A DNA stretch of 10,094 nucleotides from JBFIHZ01 sp041601535 (GTDB taxonomy: Bacteria; Pseudomonadota; Gammaproteobacteria; Xanthomonadales; SZUA-36), in contig JBFIHZ010000125.1 in the NCBI GenBank assembly GCA_041601535.1, positions 1-10,094 of the forward strand, read 5' to 3'. The position numbers and the translations under genes are program-made. Positions 1-5,883 of the stretch are shown piece after piece (positions within the stretch are counted from its first letter, which is position 1; every line of letters starts with the position of its first letter). The notes beneath the pieces were generated by a model. That model made no database searches. It saw only the letters and a list, made by a program, of their open reading frames with translations, and was not told the DNA's origin.

Positions 1-292
1 GCAAGGCATTACGCGGCAACAAACGGCTCATCACCGGCTCAACGCGAGCGATGTCCTGGTCCCGTTTACGAAAATTCTCACCACCATAAAGCTCCTGCAG
101 GAAAAACCGGCAGGCGGGCGCTGAGCTTTCCTGTGCCAGAAAATCGGCGTATGTCTGTGTCAGGCGTTGCCGCTGCCATTGTTGCAGGTGTTCAAACTCC
201 CGCGCGGCAAAATCCGCTGCTGCCGTGCGGCTGGTCAGCTGGTGATTCGCTTGTAGGGCCTTGCGCAGTGGATTGTTGCTGTCAGCAGCCAT
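1..292 (-). CDS. Conserved hypothetical protein, N-terminal part (gene runs off the left edge)
   Basis: An open frame on the minus strand starts at ATG 292-290 and stays open for 97 codons to the window edge. The start is supported by a GGAG Shine-Dalgarno core about five bases upstream. The protein begins MAADSNNPLRKAL. It is hydrophilic and rich in Gln, Arg and Ala, with no signal peptide or membrane segment. Residues 63-71 read FFLQELYGG, followed by NFRKRDQDIARVEPVM and then a Leu-Leu-Pro. I remember this FFLxxLYG...RDxDIxRVxPVMxRLLP block as conserved in proteobacterial proteins of unknown function, but I cannot name the family. It is divergent from the patatin gene, so the two could share a control region. 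The coding call is fairly safe; the function is unknown. Confidence 0.75.
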   Translation of the reverse strand, partial: MAADSNNPLRKALQANHQLTSRTAAADFAAREFEHLQQWQRQRLTQTYADFLAQESSAPACRFFLQELYGGENFRKRDQDIARVEPVMSRLLPRNAL

Positions 293-386
293 TCCCGCTC
301 CGATGTTACTGATTTCAAGGTAGCCGGCAGCCGCAACCCGACCGTGGCGCTATTGGGGTCCGGTCCACTGCCCGATGCAATATCTC

Positions 387-425
387 GGGGCCCCGGGCCC
401 AGCTTCAAGGCTGGCACCGGGCCGG
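387..425. repeat. GC-rich inverted-repeat hairpin in a divergent intergenic region
   Basis: Overlapping palindromes GGGGCCCC (387-394) and GGGCCC (395-400) run into a perfect inner stem, CCAGC (399-403) and GCTGG (410-414), around a 6-base loop. A second GC-rich arm (GGGCC, 419-423) can extend the stem imperfectly. It lies between two divergent genes and has no T-run on either strand, so it is not a canonical terminator for either. It could be an operator, an RNA fold in a leader, or a scattered genomic repeat. Function unknown. Confidence 0.45.
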
Positions 426-449
426 CTGGCATGAACCGGACGGCATGGC

Positions 450-455
450 TACAAT
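450..455 (+). promoter_or_regulatory. Possible -10 box for the patatin gene
   Basis: TACAAT matches the sigma-70 -10 consensus at five of six positions and would start transcription about 20 bases before the patatin ATG. The hexamer 17 bases upstream (TGGCAT, 427-432) is a poor -35 match. This is a weak prediction from the -10 element alone. Confidence 0.25.
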
Positions 456-483
456 GCGTAATTGAACCTCATTCAGGCATTTC

Positions 484-1722
484 ATGCTCACCTTACACCA
501 CGCTCAATCCGCGAAAACACCTTCCAAAAGCAAAATCGGCCTGGCCATCGCCGGTGGTGGGCCGGTCGGCGCCATCTACGAACTGGGCGCGCTGCGGGCG
601 CTGGATGAGGCCATTCCCGGCCTGCGATTGCACGACCTGGACGTATATGTCGGCGTAAGCGCCGGCGGGTTTATTGCCGCCGGGCTGGCCAATCGGATTT
701 CCAGCGCGGAGATGTGCCGCATTTTCATGGATCATGCCGCAGCCCAGGTCGCATTCGAGCCGGAAAAACTGCTCAAGCCGGCCTACCGGGAATACCTGGT
801 CAGTGCCCGGCGGGCGCCCCGGGTGCTCTCCGATACCCTGTTGTCCATGCTGCGTAACCCCATGCACGCCAGCGTTTCCAAAATCATGGGCTCGCTGGGC
901 AAGGTGATACCCAGCGGTATTTTCGACAATGATTCGCTGCATGCATTTCTGAGCAAGGTGTTTGCCGCCACCGGCAGCAGCAATGACTTTCGCGACCTTA
1001 AAAAGAAACTCTATATCGTCGCGGTTGAACTGGACAACGGCGCGGCGATCCGGTTTGGTGATGCGGCGACCGCCCATGTGCCGATCAGCCGCGCCGTGCA
1101 GGCCAGTGCGGCGCTGCCCGGCATGTATCCCCCGGTGAAGATTGACGGCAAATATTATGTGGACGGCGCACTGCGGCGCACGCTGCATGCATCCGCCGCG
1201 CTGGATGAGGGTATCGACCTGTTGCTGGCAGTCAATCCGCTGGTCCCGTTTGAGTCGGAATCCGGGCCAGGAGACCAACACCTGCCGGTCAGCAAGCTGA
1301 TGCAGGGCGGTTTGCCGCAAATACTGTCGCAGACATTCCGTTCGATGATCCAGTCACGCATGAACGCCGGCTTCCGCCGGTACCGGAAATCGCACCCGGA
1401 TGCCGACCTGATGCTGATCGAACCAGACCGCAGCGATGAAAAAATCTTTTTCACCAATATCTTCAGTTTCGCCAGCCGGGCGGCTTTGTGCGAACACGCC
1501 TACCAGACAACCCGCCGCGATTTGCTGCAACGCTCGGAGCAACTGAACACGGTGCTGGCGCGCCATGGCCTGCACCTGGACCTGGAACTGTTGCAGCAGA
1601 ACGAGCGGACGCTGAACGACAGCCTGCAGTCGGTATTCCACGGGCGCTCAGTGGTGGCGCGCAAGTTACACCAGGCGCTGGAAGACCTGGAATGGGGCCT
1701 GCAGAAACGCGCCAGCGGCTAA
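484..1722 (+). CDS. Patatin-like phospholipase / lipid acyl hydrolase
   Basis: This 412-residue protein carries the patatin fold signatures. A glycine-rich oxyanion-hole loop, GGGPVGAIYELGALRAL, starts at residue 24. The nucleophile elbow GVSAG (57-61) puts the catalytic serine at Ser59, and VDGA puts the catalytic aspartate at Asp227. Ser and Asp form the dyad typical of patatins, which hydrolyse acyl esters of phospholipids or neutral lipids. No signal peptide or outer-membrane barrel is visible, so it is probably cytoplasmic or peripheral on membranes. The C-terminal third, after about residue 260, is charged and helical and has no recognised domain. The ATG at 484 lacks a strong Shine-Dalgarno site but starts just ahead of the conserved loop. 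It converges on the acyl-CoA reductase gene. I infer a role in releasing acyl chains near the wax-ester genes; its actual substrate cannot be read from sequence. Confidence 0.88.
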   Translation: MLTLHHAQSAKTPSKSKIGLAIAGGGPVGAIYELGALRALDEAIPGLRLHDLDVYVGVSAGGFIAAGLANRISSAEMCRIFMDHAAAQVAFEPEKLLKPAYREYLVSARRAPRVLSDTLLSMLRNPMHASVSKIMGSLGKVIPSGIFDNDSLHAFLSKVFAATGSSNDFRDLKKKLYIVAVELDNGAAIRFGDAATAHVPISRAVQASAALPGMYPPVKIDGKYYVDGALRRTLHASAALDEGIDLLLAVNPLVPFESESGPGDQHLPVSKLMQGGLPQILSQTFRSMIQSRMNAGFRRYRKSHPDADLMLIEPDRSDEKIFFTNIFSFASRAALCEHAYQTTRRDLLQRSEQLNTVLARHGLHLDLELLQQNERTLNDSLQSVFHGRSVVARKLHQALEDLEWGLQKRASG

Positions 1723-1728
1723 GCTGCA

Positions 1729-1752
1729 CGGCGCTATACGCCGCGCGATAGC
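1729..1752. terminator. Possible weak terminator hairpins between convergent genes
   Basis: The 69-bp gap between the patatin stop and the reductase stop holds a perfect stem, CGGCG (1729-1733) with CGCCG (1739-1743), and an overlapping alternative, GCTAT (1733-1737) with ATAGC (1748-1752). The two stems are mutually exclusive. Neither is followed by a T-run, so intrinsic termination is doubtful; it may only slow polymerase or mark Rho-dependent ends. Confidence 0.3.
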
Positions 1753-1791
1753 CAGCCAGACCCACACCCTGAGCTGGCCGGCGAAGCCGCG

Positions 1792-3774
1792 CTACCAGTG
1801 AATGCCACGCATCAGGCTGGCAAAAGCCAGTTGTTCCTGGGATGCCTGCACCTGGCTGTCTTTCACCCCTTTGGCGGCGGCTGAGTCCGGAAACATGCGG
1901 AACGCGCTGTTCATGACGATTTCCGCGACTTTCGGTGCCACCGCGTGTAACACCTGGGAGAACACACCCAAGCGGGTGGCGATGCGCTGCGGTTTGTAAA
2001 TAATGGCCTGCTTCACCATATTGGCCGCCTCTTCGGGCGAAATGGTCGGCACGTTGTCGTACATGCGGGTGGGCGCAATCATAGGAGTGCGCACCAACGG
2101 CATGTTGATGGTGGTAAAACTCACGCCGGTATCACTGAACTCCGAAGCCGCGCAGCGGGAAAACGCGTCCAGTGCAGCCTTGGAAGATACATAAGCGGAA
2201 AACCGCGGCGCATTGCTGAGAACACCAATCGAAGAAATATTGATGATGTGACCCTTGCGTTGCTTTTCCATATTCGGCAGCACGCCCATGATCAGGCGCA
2301 GACTGCCAAAGTAGTTCAGCTGCATGCACCGTTCGAAATCATGGAAGCGGTCATAGGATGCCGAAATGGCGCGGCGTATGGAGCGGCCGGCATTGTTGAC
2401 CAGCACATCCACGTCGCCCAGTTCGGCAGATATCTCAGCGATAACCCGGTCACAGGACTCCAGGTCCGACAGGTCGGCTGAATAACTCCAGGCCTTGCCG
2501 CCCTCATTGGTGATTTCCTTGACCGATTCGGCGAGCTTGTCCTTGTCACGCGCCACGATGGCCACCCGGGCGCCGGCTTTGGCCATCATGACGGCAGTGG
2601 CATGGCCGATACCGGAAGATCCACCGGTCACCACCACCACCTTGTCTTCAACGTGGCCCCTGAGGCTGCGATCAATAAACAGATCCGGATCCAGGTGACG
2701 CTCCCAATAATCCCACAGGCGCCAGGCATATCCATCCAGCGGCGGAACCTTGATACCGCTGCCTTTCAGCGCCCGTTCGGTTTCGCGGCTGTCAAACTTG
2801 GTGGGGTAATTGATAAACCGGAGCACTTCCGGTGGCATGCCGAGATCGTTCATCACCTGCCGTGAAATACGCTTGGCCGGCGGCAGCATGGAAATGCCCT
2901 GTTTGACCACGGTGGGAATGAAATTGAACAACCGGGCATCAATGCGCATAGTCATTTGCGGCGCGTGGGCGGCCTCGGCAAACAGATTAAGGACTTCGCC
3001 GATACGCTGTGGCTTTGGATCCGTCAGGTGGAAACATTTGCCGTCTTCGCCTTTCTTGTGCGCAATGTGATCCATGGCCTTGACCACGAAATCGACCGGC
3101 ACAATGTTCAATCGGCCGCCTTCCAGCCCGATGGCCGGCATCCATGCAGGCATCGCCCGGCGCATTTTCTGGATCAGCTTGAAGAAGTAATACGGTCCGT
3201 CAATCTTGTCGATTTTACCGGTTTCCGAGTGCCCCACCACGATACCCGGGCGATAGATACGCCAGGGAATATCACACTTGGTGCGGACGATCGCTTCGGA
3301 TTCGTGCTTGGTGCGGAAATACGGGTTATCCAGCCCGACAGCTTCCTCGAACATATCTTCGCGGAACGTTCCCGGATACAGACCGGCCGCGGCGATGGAA
3401 CTGACGTGATGAAAATGTTTGGCCTTGATTTCCTCGGCGAAACGCACGGTATTCAAGGTCCCTTCAATGTTTGCCACCTCCTGGGAAGCCGCGTCGGCTT
3501 TCAGGTCATAGATGGCCGCCAGGTGAAAGACATGGGTGATTTTGCCTTGCATCTGTTTGCGTTTGGCGGGAGAAATCCCCAGCCGCGGTTTGGACAGGTC
3601 ACCGGTAACGCCGATGACCCGTTTGCCGTCCTCGCCCCATTTGCGCTTGAGTTTATCCAGCTTGAGTTTCGAACCCGAACGCACCAGTACATAAATATCG
3701 CCTTTGCGTTTCAGCAGGCAATCGATCAGGTTGTGACCCAAAAACCCGGTACCACCGGTAACGAAATAACTCAT
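1792..3774 (-). CDS. Two-domain fatty acyl-CoA reductase (alcohol-forming)
   Basis: This 660-residue protein fuses two Rossmann reductases. The N-terminal extended-SDR/Male-sterility-like half begins TGGTGFLG (6-13) and has HHVSS (122-126) and YFRTK (Tyr152, Lys156). The C-terminal classical SDR half has TGGSSGIG (383-390), NNAG (460-463), ISS (513-515) and YVSSK (Tyr528, Lys532). Both halves keep the Ser-Tyr-Lys catalytic set. Architecture, length and many blocks (e.g. HFHHVSSIAAAGL, SAYVSSKAALDAFSRCAA, the MRGIHW end) match my memory of Marinobacter Maqu_2507. That enzyme reduces acyl-CoA or acyl-ACP with NADPH through the aldehyde to the fatty alcohol. The C-terminal half resembles Acr1-type acyl-CoA reductases, so it probably makes the aldehyde and the N-terminal half the alcohol. 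A TTG at 3816 would add 14 residues, but the ATG at 3774 has a GGAG site and matches the family start. It is divergent from the acyl-CoA-binding protein gene. No membrane segment is seen. Confidence 0.93.
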   Translation of the reverse strand: MSYFVTGGTGFLGHNLIDCLLKRKGDIYVLVRSGSKLKLDKLKRKWGEDGKRVIGVTGDLSKPRLGISPAKRKQMQGKITHVFHLAAIYDLKADAASQEVANIEGTLNTVRFAEEIKAKHFHHVSSIAAAGLYPGTFREDMFEEAVGLDNPYFRTKHESEAIVRTKCDIPWRIYRPGIVVGHSETGKIDKIDGPYYFFKLIQKMRRAMPAWMPAIGLEGGRLNIVPVDFVVKAMDHIAHKKGEDGKCFHLTDPKPQRIGEVLNLFAEAAHAPQMTMRIDARLFNFIPTVVKQGISMLPPAKRISRQVMNDLGMPPEVLRFINYPTKFDSRETERALKGSGIKVPPLDGYAWRLWDYWERHLDPDLFIDRSLRGHVEDKVVVVTGGSSGIGHATAVMMAKAGARVAIVARDKDKLAESVKEITNEGGKAWSYSADLSDLESCDRVIAEISAELGDVDVLVNNAGRSIRRAISASYDRFHDFERCMQLNYFGSLRLIMGVLPNMEKQRKGHIINISSIGVLSNAPRFSAYVSSKAALDAFSRCAASEFSDTGVSFTTINMPLVRTPMIAPTRMYDNVPTISPEEAANMVKQAIIYKPQRIATRLGVFSQVLHAVAPKVAEIVMNSAFRMFPDSAAAKGVKDSQVQASQEQLAFASLMRGIHW

Positions 3775-3782
3775 GACGTATG

Positions 3783-3786
3783 CTCC
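3783..3786 (-). promoter_or_regulatory. Shine-Dalgarno site that fixes the reductase start
   Basis: On the minus strand GGAG lies eight bases before the ATG at 3774-3772. It supports that start over the upstream in-frame TTG at 3816, which has no clear ribosome site and encodes an extension unlike the family. Confidence 0.75.
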
Positions 3787-3801
3787 GGAATTCGGTTTAT
3801 G

Positions 3802-3812
3802 CTGAGCCTCAG
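3802..3812. repeat. Short palindrome CTGAG-C-CTCAG
   Basis: A perfect 5-bp inverted repeat with a one-base centre, 28 bp upstream of the reductase start and probably inside its leader. It could be a small hairpin or a protein site; its short length makes chance likely. Confidence 0.3.
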
Positions 3813-3830
3813 ACAAGTTTCGGCACCGCC

Positions 3831-3840
3831 CTTTGCAAAG
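3831..3840. repeat. Palindrome CTTTGCAAAG
   Basis: A perfect 10-bp palindrome upstream of the reductase gene, in the same intergenic region as three others. It is a candidate dimer-binding half of a larger operator. There is no direct evidence of function. Confidence 0.3.
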
Positions 3841-3867
3841 CGGGTTGAATGAAGCGTTTAATGCAAT

Positions 3868-3882
3868 GATCGTGATACGATC
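3868..3882. promoter_or_regulatory. Inverted repeat GATCGT-GAT-ACGATC, candidate operator
   Basis: Perfect 6-bp arms around a 3-base centre, a size and symmetry usual for dimeric helix-turn-helix regulators. It lies in the gap between the divergent reductase and acyl-CoA-binding genes, 57 bp before the latter's ATG. It contains two GATC sites, and a third follows at 3889-3892, so the three start 11 and 10 bases apart, about one helical turn. If the host has Dam methylase, methylation could affect binding. The nearby TetR-family protein is the obvious candidate ligand, by proximity only. Confidence 0.45.
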
Positions 3883-3899
3883 TTACCAGATCAATTACA

Positions 3900-3914
3900 T
3901 TGGCAAGTTGCCAA
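3900..3914. promoter_or_regulatory. Inverted repeat TTGGCAA-G-TTGCCAA, candidate operator
   Basis: A perfect 15-bp palindrome with 7-bp arms and a single central base, 24 bp before the acyl-CoA-binding protein ATG. Each arm can also be read as a poor -35 box (TTGGCA, TTGCCA), in the reductase direction too. On the minus strand TTGCCA is followed 15 bases later by TAAGAT, a weak promoter-like pair. A repressor here could control both divergent genes. It is the most convincing operator-like site in the window, but its protein is unknown. Confidence 0.5.
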
Positions 3915-3938
3915 CCCCTACTCTTTTGGAACGTATAA

Positions 3939-4202
3939 ATGAGCGAAGTCAACGAAACTTTTGAAAAAGCCTCGGTGGCGGCCAAATCGCTGCCGGAACG
4001 CCCTGATAACGATACGATGCTGCGCTTGTACGCGCTGTACAAACAGGGCTCATCAGGCGACGTGAGTGGAGAAAAGCCGGGATTTTTCGATTTTGTCGGC
4101 GTGGCCAAGTATGAAGCCTGGCAAAAACTGGCCGGCAAACCCGCCACTGAAGCACAGAACGAGTATATCGAACTTGTCCGCAAACTGGGCGGCGATGTCT
4201 GA
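3939..4202 (+). CDS. Acyl-CoA-binding protein (ACBP family)
   Basis: This 87-residue protein is almost exactly the length of the classic four-helix ACBP. It keeps the ligand-binding residues in the same spacing as bovine ACBP. Tyr31, Tyr34 and Lys35 are in YALYKQGSSGD; Lys57 is in GVAKYEAWQ; Tyr76 is in NEYIELV. The bovine Trp55 position is Tyr58 here. The EKPGFFDF segment corresponds to the ERPGMLDF loop. The family binds long-chain acyl-CoA esters in the cytosol with high affinity, buffering them and handing them to enzymes. No catalytic domain is fused. The start follows a weak GGA about nine bases upstream. The gene is divergent from the acyl-CoA reductase, which uses the same ligand, and lies 111 bp before a TetR gene in the same direction. 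ACBP is universal in eukaryotes and patchy in bacteria. Identity is very likely; a role in wax synthesis is inferred from position. Confidence 0.93.
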   Translation: MSEVNETFEKASVAAKSLPERPDNDTMLRLYALYKQGSSGDVSGEKPGFFDFVGVAKYEAWQKLAGKPATEAQNEYIELVRKLGGDV

Positions 4203-4227
4203 ATCGCAATGCTTCAGATCAGCCATG

Positions 4228-4242
4228 CTGACCTGACCTGAC
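4228..4242 (+). repeat. Three tandem copies of CTGAC next to a small hairpin
   Basis: CTGAC occurs three times head to tail in the gap between the ACBP and TetR genes. It overlaps the end of a short inverted repeat, TCAGC-CAT-GCTGA (4219-4231). It could be a small slippage-prone repeat or part of a regulatory site. Nothing more can be said from one sequence. Confidence 0.4.
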
Positions 4243-4277
4243 CAGCCAGCGGAACAAGCGGAAATTGCGCCAGCCGG

Positions 4278-4298
4278 CCCGTGCCGCTGGCCCACGGG
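4278..4298. promoter_or_regulatory. Inverted repeat CCCGTG-N9-CACGGG upstream of the TetR gene
   Basis: Perfect 6-bp arms with a 9-base spacer end 15 bp before the preferred ATG of the TetR gene. TetR-family proteins often repress their own gene from such a position, so this is a candidate autoregulatory operator. It differs from the palindromes upstream of ACBP, so one protein need not bind both. Confidence 0.3.
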
Positions 4299-4313
4299 AA
4301 ACCACCGTCAGGC

Positions 4314-4952
4314 ATGCCGAAACGCGATACCAGAGAATTGATACTGGCAACCAGCCTGGGACTGTTCAATGAGCTGGGCGAACCGCATGTAACCACCAAT
4401 CACATCGCTGATGCGGCCGATATCAGCCCGGGTAACCTGTATTACCACTTCAACAATAAGCAGGACATCGTGCTGGAATTGTTCAAGCGGTTTATCGTGC
4501 AACTGGACCCGGTAATCAGCGTACCCGAAAACACCGCGCTGGAGGCCGAGGATTTCTGGTTCCAGTTGCACCTGTCTTTCGAACTCAAGGGCCAGTACCG
4601 GTTTTTATACCGCAACCTGGTGGATCTGGCCGAACAGATACCCAACCTGGGCAGCGCCTTCCGGGGGCTGTTCAGACAGGAGCACGACGCGCTGGCCACC
4701 ACCCTGGCCGGTCTGGAGCAGCGAGGCGCTCTGCAGATCACGCCAGAGGAAAAATCCCTGCTGCTGAATAACCTGATGCTGGCGCTGAATTACTGGCTGC
4801 CGTTTGCCAGCATGTTTGAAAATAACGGCCTGGCGCCGGCCGATTCCCAGGCCAGAGCCATAGCCGGGGTGTTGCAAATGGTATTGCCTTATTTGCGCGA
4901 ACCCGAGCACGACGAAATGGCCGAACTAATGGCCCGCTACCTGCAGCACTGA
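4314..4952 (+). CDS. TetR/AcrR-family transcriptional regulator
   Basis: From the ATG at 4314 the protein has 212 residues, usual for the family. The N-terminal helix-turn-helix is clear: RDTRELILATSLGLFNELG, then TTNHIADAADISPGNLYYHF, with the YYHFNNKQDI recognition-helix end at about residues 43-52. The remaining ~160 residues form an all-helical ligand/dimer domain without a close match to the well-studied members; the NLYYHFNNK form suggests the TetR subgroup with a PF13972-like C-terminus. An in-frame GTG at 4281 would add 11 residues rich in Gly and Pro; I reject it because family members start just before RDTRE. The ribosome site at 4314 is weak. It follows ACBP in the same direction and ends at a strong terminator. 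Control of the neighbouring lipid genes with an acyl-CoA ligand is plausible by analogy with PsrA- and FadR-type TetR regulators, but unproven. Confidence 0.9.
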   Translation: MPKRDTRELILATSLGLFNELGEPHVTTNHIADAADISPGNLYYHFNNKQDIVLELFKRFIVQLDPVISVPENTALEAEDFWFQLHLSFELKGQYRFLYRNLVDLAEQIPNLGSAFRGLFRQEHDALATTLAGLEQRGALQITPEEKSLLLNNLMLALNYWLPFASMFENNGLAPADSQARAIAGVLQMVLPYLREPEHDEMAELMARYLQH

Positions 4953-4985
4953 AAAAAAAGGCCGGCGATATCCTCGCCGGCCTTT
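4952..4985. terminator. Bidirectional intrinsic terminator between the TetR and phasin genes
   Basis: A perfect 12-bp stem (4957-4968 with 4974-4985), GC-rich and with the 5-base loop TATCC, sits between convergent genes. On the minus strand the stem leads into eight consecutive T residues, a strong terminator for the phasin transcript. On the plus strand only three Ts follow, so termination of the TetR transcript there is weaker. The A-run begins right at the TetR stop codon. Confidence 0.9.
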
Positions 4986-5021
4986 CAAATCACCTTCGAG
5001 CCCTGTGCAGGCTTTTCAGGT

Positions 5022-5753
5022 TCAGCTCGCAGCTGAAGCGGGGGTGGCTTCAGCTGATTTGGCTGAGGTTTTCTTGGCGGTTTTACGCGCCAGAGGAACC
5101 TTCTTGACGGCCGCCTTTTTAGGCGAGGCCTTCTTCGCCGCAGCTTTCTTGGTGGCTGCTTTCTTGGTGGCCGACTTCTTGCTGCTTGCTTTTTTGCCAG
5201 CCGCTTTTTTGGCTACCTTCTTTTTGGCTTTTTTCACGGCCGGTTTGCTGGCCGTGGCACGTTTGGCCGGAACTTTGGCCGTCTGTGCATCCATGGCGGC
5301 AACCTGTGCGGCCAGGACCTGTACCTTGTCAGCCAGGCTGACTACGTCCTCTTTGCTGGGGATTCCCAGCCGTGCCAGCGCACGCGCCACACGGTCTTCG
5401 AAAATACGCTCCAGCTTGTCCCAGTTGTCAGAAGCCTGCTTGCGCACGGCATCGGCCTGGTTTTTGGCCTGGGTTTTCATGCCCTCTACGCGGTTTTCCA
5501 TTTCACCGCGAAGTTCGCCTACCGCGCCTTCAACATCCTTGCGGGTTTTCTTTTCAACCTTGCCGCCTTCGGCAACCAGTTTCTCGAACAACTTGCTGCC
5601 TTGCTCTATAATGCGGCCGCCTTCCTGCTGTGCCACATTCAAAGCACCCAGGCCAGCCAGCCAGATATCGCGGGCCGAATCAACTACCGGCGCCGCCGCA
5701 TTTTGCATTGCAGGCTTGCGTTGAGCCTTCTTTTTAAGCATCTTCTTAGCCAT
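5022..5753 (-). CDS. PhaF-type phasin / polyhydroxyalkanoate granule-associated protein
   Basis: This 243-residue protein has the two-part PhaF layout. Residues 20-135 match the phasin domain (PF05597 type): DSARDIWLAGLGALNVAQQEGG, a LFEKLVAEGGKVEKKTR stretch, then a long amphipathic, coiled-coil-prone segment to about residue 120 and LARLGIPSKEDVVSL. Residues 160-243 are a Lys/Ala tail with KKA, TKKAA and KKAS repeats, like histone H1 and AlgP, which in Pseudomonas PhaF binds DNA and helps spread granules between daughter cells. The start has a strong GGAGG five bases upstream. It ends just before a strong terminator, so it is probably transcribed alone. No PHA synthase or depolymerase is in the window; nearby genes instead make wax esters, so it could coat wax or triacylglycerol inclusions. 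The family call is strong; the granule type is open. Confidence 0.9.
   Translation of the reverse strand: MAKKMLKKKAQRKPAMQNAAAPVVDSARDIWLAGLGALNVAQQEGGRIIEQGSKLFEKLVAEGGKVEKKTRKDVEGAVGELRGEMENRVEGMKTQAKNQADAVRKQASDNWDKLERIFEDRVARALARLGIPSKEDVVSLADKVQVLAAQVAAMDAQTAKVPAKRATASKPAVKKAKKKVAKKAAGKKASSKKSATKKAATKKAAAKKASPKKAAVKKVPLARKTAKKTSAKSAEATPASAAS
5064..5267 (-). repeat. Low-complexity Lys/Ala repeat tract in the phasin gene
   Basis: The DNA encoding residues 163-230 repeats short units giving KKA, KKAA and KKAS. Similar units are written with different codons, which suggests selection on the protein rather than recent slippage. Such tracts vary in length between strains and may do so here. 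On the opposite strand they create a long spurious open frame. Confidence 0.6.
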
Positions 5754-5883
5754 AACATCCTCCGTTGGTATAAGTGTTTTTGCCAGTCGATGGATGTATT
5801 CTAGTGAGCAGCATTAGAGTAAACACACTAAAACCGGTTCAGGGAGTACCGGCACGTCACGCGGGTGGTCGGAGCAAACATTC

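Noticed and set aside
493..1320. 275-codon open frame on the minus strand under the patatin gene
   Set aside because: It is antisense to a gene with clear patatin motifs. Its product is Gln/His/Gly-rich with no recognisable domain, as expected for a shadow frame in GC-rich DNA.
3775..3816. TTG start giving the reductase 14 extra N-terminal residues
   Set aside because: There is no ribosome site at the TTG, whereas the ATG at 3774 has GGAG eight bases upstream and matches the Marinobacter-type start just before the TGGTGFLG motif.
2956..3852. 298-codon open frame on the plus strand under the acyl-CoA reductase
   Set aside because: It is fully antisense to a strongly recognised two-domain reductase, has no family motif, and runs through the reductase start region.
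4281..4313. GTG start for the TetR gene adding 11 residues
   Set aside because: The extension is Gly/Pro-rich and lies over an inverted repeat. Family members typically begin with a few residues before the RDTRE-like helix, which fits ATG 4314.
5005..5724. 239-codon Ala/Leu/Phe-rich frame on the plus strand resembling a membrane protein
   Set aside because: It is the reverse complement of the phasin's Lys/Ala repeats, which read as Phe/Leu/Ala. The apparent hydrophobic segments are an artefact.
5766..5800. Sigma-54-like element (TGGCA...TT) upstream of the phasin gene
   Set aside because: The GG half is present on the minus strand, but the invariant GC of the -12 element is missing.
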